DNA of 64,000 nt, from NCBI GenBank assembly GCA_905234695.1, contig CAJOHZ010000002.1, forward strand, positions 1 to 64,000, in the 5' to 3' direction. Made by a program: the position numbers and the translations under genes. Shown here one piece after another: positions 25,375 to 33,596 of the stretch. Each line of letters begins with the position of its first letter. Position 1 is the stretch's first letter. The notes under the pieces are model-generated. The model did not search any database, was not told the origin of the DNA, and worked only from the letters and a program-made list of their open reading frames with translations. The DNA comes from an uncultured Bacteroidales bacterium. GTDB lineage: Bacteria > Bacteroidota > Bacteroidia > Bacteroidales > P3.

Positions 25375-28119
25375 ATGTCTCTTGCTTCAAAATACGATCC
25401 CAGCATTGTGGAGGAGAAATGGTATTCCTTCTGGCTGGAGAAGAAACTCTTCCATTCCGAACCCGACCCGGTGTCCGGGCAGACGACTCGCCGCAAGGCC
25501 TACACAGTCGTCATCCCGCCGCCCAACGTAACAGGCGTCCTGCACATGGGCCACATGCTCAACAACACCATTCAGGATGTGCTGGTTCGCCGTGCCCGTA
25601 TGTTAGGGTTCAACGCCTGTTGGGTACCTGGCACCGACCATGCTAGCATCGCCACCGAGGCCAAAGTGGTGAACATGCTCAAGGAACGTGGTATCGACAA
25701 GCGCGACCTCAGCCGCGAGGATTTCATGAAGTATGCGTGGGAATGGAAAGAGGAGCACGGAGGCATCATACTCAAACAACTGCGCCGCCTCGGCACCTCG
25801 TGCGACTGGGACCGTACAGCATTCACCATGGATCCCATCCGCTATGAGAGCGTCATCCGCGTATTCGTGGACCTCTACAACAAAGGCCTTATCTACCGCG
25901 GCGTACGCATGGTCAACTGGGATCCCAAAGCCCTCACCGCAGTCAGCGATGAAGAGGTTATCTACAAGGAGAGCCACGGCAAGTTGTTTTATCTGAAGTA
26001 TTATTTGTCCGACCTATCGGATGTGTCAGTCCCGTCGAACGAAGTCGACAACTCCGGCATCAAGAAAGACGCGAAGGGCCTTTATATCGTGGTGGCCACC
26101 ACACGCCCGGAAACCATCCTCGGCGACACTGCTGTGTGCGTCCACCCCGAAGACCCACGCTACAGCGCCCTGAAAGGCAAGCATGTCATTGTTCCCGGTG
26201 TAGGTCGCAGCGTGCAGATTATCATGGATGAGTATGTAGACCGCGAATTCGGTACGGGTGCCTTGAAAATCACCCCTGCCCACGACATCAACGACTACAA
26301 CCTCGGCATGAAGTACGGACTGGAGACCATCGATATCTTCAACGACAACGGCACCCTCAATGATAAAGGTATGCAGTATGCCGGGATGGATCGCTTCGTC
26401 TGCCGTAAGCAAATCATGAAAGACCTCGACGAGGCTGGCCTTGTCGAAAAAATTGAGGACTACACCAACAAAGTGGGCCATTCCGAGCGCACCGATGCCG
26501 TCATCGAGCCTAAACTCAGCACACAGTGGTTCATGCGTATGACCGATGTGGCCAAGAAAGCTCTCGAGGTGGTTGAGAACGACACCATCCAGTTTCACCC
26601 CGCCAAGTTCAAGAACACATACCGCCATTGGCTGGAGAACATCAAGGACTGGTGCATCAGCCGCCAGCTCTGGTGGGGACAGCGTATACCGGCTTGGTAC
26701 ATCGACATCAACGGCAAAACTGAAGTCATCGTCGCCGTTACCGAAGAGGATGCCGCCCACATCGCCAAAGAAAAATATGGCTATACCGGTACTCTCCGTC
26801 AAGACGAAGACGTGCTGGACACCTGGTTCAGCAGCTGGCTCTGGCCCATCAGCCTCTTCGACGGTATCCGCAACCCCGACAACGACGAGATTAAGTACTA
26901 TTATCCTACCGAAACCCTCATCACTGCCCCCGACATCATCTTCTTCTGGGTGGCACGAATGATTATGGCGGGCGAAGAGTACCGCCACGAGGTACCTTTC
27001 CGCCATGTCTATTTCACCGGCATTGTGCGCGACAAGTTAGGCCGCAAGATGAGCAAGAGCCTCGGCAACAGCCCGGATCCCATAGGACTAATTGACAAGT
27101 TCGGCGCCGATGGCGTGCGCATGGGTATGTTGCTCACTGCCCCCGCAGGCAACGACATTCCTTTTGACGAGGTAATCTGCGAGCAGGGCCGCAACTTCTC
27201 CAACAAGATGTGGAACGCACTGCGTCTCATTAAAGGATGGACGGTGTCCGACGGTTCGGACAAATCTGTCCAATCCGACACCCTCCGCAACAACGAAGTC
27301 GCAGTCCAATGGATGGAGATGCGTATGGCTCAGGTACTGGAAGAGATTGAAAAGGATTTCGACGACTTCCGCCTTAGCGAAGCCCTCATGAAGAGTTACA
27401 AGCTGGCATGGGATGATTTCTGCTCGTGGTATCTGGAGATGGTCAAGCCCGCCTACGGCGAACCCATCGACAACGAGACCCTTTCGGCCACCCTCGGAAT
27501 CTTCGACCGTCTGATGCGCATCTTGCACCCCTTCATGCCCTTTGTCACCGAGGAAATATGGCACGAAATACAGACCTTCGGAAAGAGCGATGAGGAAACT
27601 GCATTCATCAATGCCAATTACAGCATCATGAACCAGCACATGCCGCACAGTGTCTTCTACGACGAGCGGCTGTTGGCCGACTTCGACCAAGCGCGCGAGA
27701 TTATCACGGGCCTGCGCAACCTTCGCAGCAGCAAAGGCCTTGCCCCGAAGGAACAACTTGACCTCTACATCAAGGGAACCTGCGCAGATACCTTCCACGG
27801 CATCATTCGCAAATTGGGCAATGCCGGCAAGATTGAGCGAGTGGAAGAGAAGGTCGACGGTGCGCTGAGTTTCCTTGTGGGCACCACGGAGTGCTTTGTC
27901 CCCATGAGCCAAAACATCGACAAGGAGGCCGAACTGAAGAAACTGCAGGAAGAGTTGCGTTACACCGAAGGATTCCTGGCCAGCGTGGAGAAGAAACTCG
28001 GCAACGAGAAGTTTGTCAACGGAGCCCCTGAGAAGGTGGTAGCCGTGGAACGACAGAAGAAAGCCGATGCAGAGAGCAAGATTGCCGCCCTCAAAGCCCA
28101 GATTGCCTCTCTGACATAA
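25375..28119 (+). CDS. valS: valine--tRNA ligase
   Basis: [15 protein letters not shown] (HIGH), [12 protein letters not shown] (KMSKS), [13 protein letters not shown]-terminal coiled coil. Confidence 0.97.
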   Translation: MSLASKYDPSIVEEKWYSFWLEKKLFHSEPDPVSGQTTRRKAYTVVIPPPNVTGVLHMGHMLNNTIQDVLVRRARMLGFNACWVPGTDHASIATEAKVVNMLKERGIDKRDLSREDFMKYAWEWKEEHGGIILKQLRRLGTSCDWDRTAFTMDPIRYESVIRVFVDLYNKGLIYRGVRMVNWDPKALTAVSDEEVIYKESHGKLFYLKYYLSDLSDVSVPSNEVDNSGIKKDAKGLYIVVATTRPETILGDTAVCVHPEDPRYSALKGKHVIVPGVGRSVQIIMDEYVDREFGTGALKITPAHDINDYNLGMKYGLETIDIFNDNGTLNDKGMQYAGMDRFVCRKQIMKDLDEAGLVEKIEDYTNKVGHSERTDAVIEPKLSTQWFMRMTDVAKKALEVVENDTIQFHPAKFKNTYRHWLENIKDWCISRQLWWGQRIPAWYIDINGKTEVIVAVTEEDAAHIAKEKYGYTGTLRQDEDVLDTWFSSWLWPISLFDGIRNPDNDEIKYYYPTETLITAPDIIFFWVARMIMAGEEYRHEVPFRHVYFTGIVRDKLGRKMSKSLGNSPDPIGLIDKFGADGVRMGMLLTAPAGNDIPFDEVICEQGRNFSNKMWNALRLIKGWTVSDGSDKSVQSDTLRNNEVAVQWMEMRMAQVLEEIEKDFDDFRLSEALMKSYKLAWDDFCSWYLEMVKPAYGEPIDNETLSATLGIFDRLMRILHPFMPFVTEEIWHEIQTFGKSDEETAFINANYSIMNQHMPHSVFYDERLLADFDQAREIITGLRNLRSSKGLAPKEQLDLYIKGTCADTFHGIIRKLGNAGKIERVEEKVDGALSFLVGTTECFVPMSQNIDKEAELKKLQEELRYTEGFLASVEKKLGNEKFVNGAPEKVVAVERQKKADAESKIAALKAQIASLT

Positions 28120-28140
28120 CCCTCAGTTCAACAAATAGCA

Positions 28141-29130
28141 GTGCATTCTCCCGCAGTCACTGTCATAATACCCTTCTACGACACGGCGCCCTATCTTGAA
28201 CGGTGTGCCGTGTCATTATTTGAGCAGACCCTCGACGAGATGCAGTTCATCTTCGTCGATGATGGCTCCACGGATGGAGGGCCAGAGATTGTTGAGAAAG
28301 TGTTGCAGCGCTATCCACACCGACAGCCACAGACCCTCCTGCTGCGGCTGAAAGGCAACAACGGAATTCCTACCGCACGCAAAGAAGGGTTGAAACTCGT
28401 TGAAGGGGAATATGTGGCCCACTGCGACAGCGACGACTACATAGAACCGGAAATGTACGCCACCCTTTACCAGAAAGCGGTACAAGAAAGTGACGACATG
28501 GTGCTATGCGATTTCTACCAAGGGATAGGGAGTGGCAACCGCCCGCGCAGCCATACCCCTTCACACGGGGGCGACTACGTGCGCGATTTTCTCCATGGCC
28601 GGCTGTGGCCGTTCCTCTGGTGCGGCATCAGCCGCACGGAATTGCACCGGCAGTTGACATTTCCGACCGCTAGTTACCTAGAAGACTGGGTACAGACGGT
28701 GCAGCTGCTTCATCTATGCAAGAAACTGGCGGTGGTACATCAGCCGTTGTATCACTACTGCTACCACAAGACCTCTGTCAGCCATAAAACCAACGTATAC
28801 AACTGCATGAGGCAGCTTAAGGAATGCATGGAGAACTACACGCTTATGCACGACTATGTAATGCAGCACTGCCCGGTGGACGAAACTGAATTTGTAGAGA
28901 AGAAGGTACTTGTACGGGGCAAGCTGCTGCCTGTGCTGGAGAAGTGGGGGAGTGGCCGCTGGCGGAAACTCTATCTACACACCTTCCCCGAGGTGAACCG
29001 TATTATTTTGTTCAATTCCTCGCTTCCGCGGGAGCGCAAGACGGAGTATCTGGCAGTCGTCATGGGGATGTATCCCCTGATGGCGTGGCTCCGCCGAGGG
29101 TTCAGAAGACTCTCTCCAGTACAAGATTGA
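28141..29130 (+). CDS. glycosyltransferase family 2
   Basis: VTVIIPFYDTAPYLERCAVSLFEQTLDEMQFIFVDDGSTDGG; DSDDYIEPEMY; GTG start. Confidence 0.88.
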   Translation: MHSPAVTVIIPFYDTAPYLERCAVSLFEQTLDEMQFIFVDDGSTDGGPEIVEKVLQRYPHRQPQTLLLRLKGNNGIPTARKEGLKLVEGEYVAHCDSDDYIEPEMYATLYQKAVQESDDMVLCDFYQGIGSGNRPRSHTPSHGGDYVRDFLHGRLWPFLWCGISRTELHRQLTFPTASYLEDWVQTVQLLHLCKKLAVVHQPLYHYCYHKTSVSHKTNVYNCMRQLKECMENYTLMHDYVMQHCPVDETEFVEKKVLVRGKLLPVLEKWGSGRWRKLYLHTFPEVNRIILFNSSLPRERKTEYLAVVMGMYPLMAWLRRGFRRLSPVQD

Positions 29131-29175
29131 TATCTGTGCCTCACAATAAAACCGTTATTTGTTCGTTATACATGC

Positions 29176-31590
29176 ATGAGGCTGTTAAGATGTATCATAC
29201 TGCTGTGCTTATTGTCTTTTAGGGCAGTGACGTCGGTATGTTATGCCCAAGACTCGGACAATGCAATGGTGGGACAGGACTTCTGGGTCGCACTGCCATT
29301 GAACATGGGCACGCAGACACCTCGGTATTACAAACTGATTGCGCTTGGTGACACACCTTGTTCCGTCACCGTCACGCATCCCTCCAGCGGATGGTCGCAG
29401 ACGGCCTCGCTTACGGCGAGCGGCTATCTCTACATTACCCTTCCTGAAACCTATGCTCGCTACACCGTGTTTGGCGTGGCCACAGAAAATGCGTTCCATG
29501 TTACCTCCACGGCCAATATATCGCTCTGTGTAGTGGACAACCAACTGGCCAGTTGTGGTATCACGCAGGTGCTCGCCACCCCTTCGTTGCGTAGCCACTA
29601 CATGGTGCAGGACTACCCCGGGAACACCAACCATAGCTCGCAGTCATCGTCCCAAGTGGTTCTTGTGGCGGTGGAGGACAGCACCATGCTCTCGATGCTT
29701 CTGCCATGTATGGCATCAGGATGTCCGGTAGGGGCTGGCAACACCTATACCTTACACCTTTCCCAAGGGCAGACATGTCTGCTTTCCGCCCCCGCCCCCG
29801 CTTCCTTCTCAGGCATGACCGTGACAGGCAATAAATCCTTCGCCCTGTTCCAAGGAAACTCGCTGGCGTACATTCCCGCCAACAGCAGCAGCGGCGACTA
29901 TATCATGGAGCAGGCCATCCCCTCCGATTTCTGGGGGATGGAATTTCTGTTGGTATCCACGCCTTCCCGAACGATGGATGATATCGTGCGAGTAACTTCA
30001 CTGGAGGACAACTGCCAAATTGCACTTACCGACGGAAGTCTGCACGACACTCTGCAGTGTGGACAGACCCGCGAGTTCACCCTCTGTTCCAATACCGTCA
30101 AACGTCTCACCGCAACCAAACCCGTATGCGTCGGCATCTACCAACCCTGTTCCGACTACTACGGCGAAAACGGCGATGGGACACAGTTGATGATACATCC
30201 GTTAAGCAGGGGAATCAGACAAGCCAGTTTCAAACCTTTTGAATCAGTCCGCATCCACAGTCACCATCTTACCATCGTCACACAAAATGAATATGTGGCC
30301 GGGATGACCCTTGACGGGAGCAGTGTGGCGTCCTCATTCACCGTCATCGACAACAACTATAGTTTTGCCCGTATACAGGTGGACAGCACCCTGCACCGCC
30401 TCAGTAACAGCCTGGGCCCATTCCAAGCCTGCGTCTATGGCCATGGAAGGGTGGAGAGTTATGCTTACAATTTGGGGGCACCCATGGCACCGCTGCCGTG
30501 TGATACCATACGTCTGTACGATACCATCTGCCTAGCCCAGCCCTACGAGGAACATGGATTCAGAATCACGGCCATGCAGACAGGCATTGCAGGCGACTAC
30601 TTATTTGAACGGTCGACCGTAGAGGACACGGTGCGCCACTATTATCTGCTATTCCTCACCGTCCTGCCAGTATCCACGGCCGATGTGTCGCAGACCCTCC
30701 ATCCTGGCGACACGCTGTACTTTAACGGTCATGCACTAACCGCCGCAGGCGATTACCGTTTTGTGCTCACCGCCGCCAACGGATGCGACTCCATCCTTTT
30801 CCTGCATCTGACCATGGAAGAGGTGATCGGGCGGCTGACCGCCAGTGCCGACACCATCTGCATAGGCAATTCCGTCACCCTCACCGCCAGCGGCACGGAA
30901 CCCCTCTACCATTGGAGGGCGATACCCGATGACCCGCAGCTGAACGCCTTACAGGGGCAGAATACTATTGTGGTTCGTCCCACCGTCGCCACCACCTATT
31001 ATCTATGTTCCACCACCGATGAGGTGTTGGACTCGACAAGGGTCATCGTCGAAGAACTTCCAGTGCCTTGCCTTGTCGTTGAAACCGACAGCGTGGATGC
31101 CACCTTGCCGCTGGCCCGCTTTCAGGACTGCACAGCAAACCAGGCCACCACCCAGTGGAGTTATGGCGACGGGCAGGAAAGCACAGGTGCACAGGTCACC
31201 CTCAGGTTTTCCCCACCGCTAGACGATAGCGTATGGGTGACCATGACCACCTGCTGCCGACACGGATGCTGTGCCGACACCACGTTGGGACTGCCGGTAT
31301 TTATTCCCGAAATACAGCCCAGTGAGGTGTGGTTTCCCAATGTCTTCACTCCCGAGGGCGAGAGCAACCGAGAGTTCCGTGTGATAGGTGTTGGGGTTAG
31401 CGATTTCGAGTTGTGGATTTTCAATCGCTGGGGCGAGAATATCTTCCACACCACCGACATCAACGAGGGATGGGACGGAACCTACCGCGGACAGCTTTGC
31501 CGCAAGGCGGCCTACGTCTATCGCTGTCACTGCACCACCACTGCATTTCCCAACAAAACATACGTGGGAACTGTCCTCCTGCTCCGCTAA
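29176..31590 (+). CDS. T9SS type B (gliding-motility-associated C-terminal domain) surface protein with IgGFc-binding-like N-terminus
   Basis: Signal peptide; GQDFWVALPLN...; C-terminal VWFPNVFTPEGESNREFRVIG...FELWIFNRWGENIFHTTDINEGWDGTYRGQ. Confidence 0.85.
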   Translation: MRLLRCIILLCLLSFRAVTSVCYAQDSDNAMVGQDFWVALPLNMGTQTPRYYKLIALGDTPCSVTVTHPSSGWSQTASLTASGYLYITLPETYARYTVFGVATENAFHVTSTANISLCVVDNQLASCGITQVLATPSLRSHYMVQDYPGNTNHSSQSSSQVVLVAVEDSTMLSMLLPCMASGCPVGAGNTYTLHLSQGQTCLLSAPAPASFSGMTVTGNKSFALFQGNSLAYIPANSSSGDYIMEQAIPSDFWGMEFLLVSTPSRTMDDIVRVTSLEDNCQIALTDGSLHDTLQCGQTREFTLCSNTVKRLTATKPVCVGIYQPCSDYYGENGDGTQLMIHPLSRGIRQASFKPFESVRIHSHHLTIVTQNEYVAGMTLDGSSVASSFTVIDNNYSFARIQVDSTLHRLSNSLGPFQACVYGHGRVESYAYNLGAPMAPLPCDTIRLYDTICLAQPYEEHGFRITAMQTGIAGDYLFERSTVEDTVRHYYLLFLTVLPVSTADVSQTLHPGDTLYFNGHALTAAGDYRFVLTAANGCDSILFLHLTMEEVIGRLTASADTICIGNSVTLTASGTEPLYHWRAIPDDPQLNALQGQNTIVVRPTVATTYYLCSTTDEVLDSTRVIVEELPVPCLVVETDSVDATLPLARFQDCTANQATTQWSYGDGQESTGAQVTLRFSPPLDDSVWVTMTTCCRHGCCADTTLGLPVFIPEIQPSEVWFPNVFTPEGESNREFRVIGVGVSDFELWIFNRWGENIFHTTDINEGWDGTYRGQLCRKAAYVYRCHCTTTAFPNKTYVGTVLLLR

Positions 31591-31657
31591 ACCATTATTG
31601 CGGTCGACATTGAAATGGAGTTGAAAAATATTTTCCCTCCGTTTGAGAAAAAATACG

Positions 31658-31665
31658 TATCTTTG
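31658..31665 (+). promoter_or_regulatory. -7 element TATCTTTG upstream of the LRR gene
   Basis: TATCTTTG 22 nt before ATG 31687. Confidence 0.5.
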
Positions 31666-31686
31666 CAGTCTCTAAAAGTATTCACT

Positions 31687-33516
31687 ATGAAGAAATATTA
31701 TCTCCTTTTGACAAGTCTGTTTCTGATGGCAGGCACTGTCTGTGCACAGAGTTTCACCGATACTACATCCAACGGCATCCCGTTGGAATATACCGTTAAC
31801 AGTGGTACGGCAACGGTAACGCTGACGGGGCACGGCACGCCATGCGCCGGAACGCTAAACATTCCCGCCACAGTGAGCAATAATAGTACCACCTATACTG
31901 TTACTGCTATTGGTTCTGGTGCCTTTGTTTTTTGTAGAAATCTCACCACTGTTTCTATTCCCAATACAGTTACATTAATTGACACTGGTGCTTTTTATAA
32001 TTGTGATAGCCTTGTATCCATTAACATACCTTCCTCCGTCACCAGCATCAGGACTGAGGCTTTTTATATGTGTAAAAGTTTGACAACCATTACGCTTCCC
32101 GAAAATATTGACACTATTGAGCCATATACTTTCTGGCAGTGCAATAACCTGACTTCAATAACTATACCTAATTCTGTTACGACTATACGCGATTATGCTT
32201 TCGCATCGTGTAGAAAATTGACGTCCATTATTATTCCTACTTCCGTTATTACTATTGGTGTATGTGGTTTTGGGGGGTGTACAAGTGTGCTTTCCATTAC
32301 TATACCAAATGCCGTTTCCACTATCGGAATTAACGCTTTCCAACTAGTTTCTAATATTGTATATCACGGTAATGCCGCAGGAATTCCTTGGGGAGCATTA
32401 AGTGTTAATGGTTTTATTGAGAATGGTTTTGTGTATTCTGACAGCACAAAGACTACCCTTTTGGCGTACAGAGGTCCGCAAACGTCCGTTACCATTCCTA
32501 GTACGGTAGATTCTATTGGAGAAAATGTCTTCTATTATACAGATGTGACGTCAATCACATTATTGTCCCAAATTCCACCGGCTTTGGCTAATAATATTGG
32601 AATTTCTAGCAATTCACAAATATATGTTCCCTGCGGGGCAGAGGCGGCATATCGTGCCGATGCAAATTGGAACCTCTTCACTAATATACTAAGCATTTGC
32701 CCAAGTATAACAGCCCAATCATCAGACAGCACAATGGGAACTGTTCTTGGTGGCGGATCGTACGCTGAGGGCGATACGGCGACACTGACGGCAATGGCTA
32801 ACTGCGGCTACCGCTTCGACCGCTGGAACGACAGCGTGACGGACAACCCCAGACAGGTGATTGTAGCCACAGACACAACATTTACCGCCTTCTTCGTCAG
32901 TGATGCCGACACGGTATTCATCCACGACACCACGACTGTCCGCGACACCCTCATGCTGCATGATACCCTCTTGGTACACGACACGCTGACCATCACGGAC
33001 ACCCTTCTGGTCCACGATACCCTCACGGTGTACGACACACTGACTATACATGACACGGTAGGTGTTGCGTTGGCATATTACACCCTTACGGTCAGTGCAG
33101 ACCCGCTGTCGGGCATCGCCGTCGGCAGCGGCCGTTTCAGCGACAGCACCATCGTGGAGATTGCCGCCATCCCAGTGGAAGGCAATTTCTTTGTGGAGTG
33201 GAGCGACGGCAGTACAGAAAACCCGCGCCATGTGGTGATGACGGAGGATATCACGCTGCAGGCCCTATTCGACATGCCACCTGTGCCCACAGGCGTTTCC
33301 GAGGCGGAATTCCCCGAGGCCGAGGTGACCGTCAGCGGCACCACCATCACCGTGCGAGGCGCCGAAGGAGTTAGGATACGTGTATATGATGTGCAAGGCC
33401 GGCTGATGGGCAGCACCCCGCAGGCCACCGCCAACCAGCGTTTCCGTATGCCCGTCACGGGGGTCTACCTTGTCCAGCTGGGCAACGGCGCTGCCCGTCG
33501 TGTGGTGTTGCGTTAA
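31687..33516 (+). CDS. BspA-type leucine-rich-repeat surface protein with InlB-like repeats, xDTLxx hexapeptide repeats and T9SS C-terminal domain
   Basis: LRR_5-like repeats (IPNTVTLIDTGAFYNCDSLVSINIPSSVTSIRTEAFYMCKSLTTITLP); GYRFDRWNDSVTDNPRQVIV; HDTLLVHDTLTITDTL; C-terminal GVYLVQLGNGAARRVVLR. Confidence 0.87.
   Translation: MKKYYLLLTSLFLMAGTVCAQSFTDTTSNGIPLEYTVNSGTATVTLTGHGTPCAGTLNIPATVSNNSTTYTVTAIGSGAFVFCRNLTTVSIPNTVTLIDTGAFYNCDSLVSINIPSSVTSIRTEAFYMCKSLTTITLPENIDTIEPYTFWQCNNLTSITIPNSVTTIRDYAFASCRKLTSIIIPTSVITIGVCGFGGCTSVLSITIPNAVSTIGINAFQLVSNIVYHGNAAGIPWGALSVNGFIENGFVYSDSTKTTLLAYRGPQTSVTIPSTVDSIGENVFYYTDVTSITLLSQIPPALANNIGISSNSQIYVPCGAEAAYRADANWNLFTNILSICPSITAQSSDSTMGTVLGGGSYAEGDTATLTAMANCGYRFDRWNDSVTDNPRQVIVATDTTFTAFFVSDADTVFIHDTTTVRDTLMLHDTLLVHDTLTITDTLLVHDTLTVYDTLTIHDTVGVALAYYTLTVSADPLSGIAVGSGRFSDSTIVEIAAIPVEGNFFVEWSDGSTENPRHVVMTEDITLQALFDMPPVPTGVSEAEFPEAEVTVSGTTITVRGAEGVRIRVYDVQGRLMGSTPQATANQRFRMPVTGVYLVQLGNGAARRVVLR
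32923..33066 (+). repeat. 8 x 18-bp coding repeat (hexapeptide [HRTY]DTxxx)
   Basis: HDTTTV|RDTLML|HDTLLV|HDTLTI|TDTLLV|HDTLTV|YDTLTI|HDTVGV. Confidence 0.85.
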
Positions 33517-33537
33517 AAATCAACAGAATTGAGACAC

Positions 33538-33575
33538 AAAGGGGGGAACGCTATCACATGTACGTTCCCCCTTTT
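33538..33575. terminator. bidirectional terminator between LRR gene and priA
   Basis: aaaggggggaacg...cgttccccctttt inverted repeat between convergent genes. Confidence 0.75.
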
Positions 33576-33596
33576 CTATAGGGTCATGTCACGTCT

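Noticed and set aside
25343-25531. Leader-peptide-like [19 protein letters not shown] overlapping the valS start
   Set aside because: Not valine-rich, overlaps valS out of frame; consequence of T-rich leader.
26026-27006. 326-aa antisense ORF within valS
   Set aside because: Shadow ORF of valS.
32923-33066. Possible CRISPR-like regular repeat
   Set aside because: 18-bp period without spacers, in frame with a hexapeptide repeat; not CRISPR.
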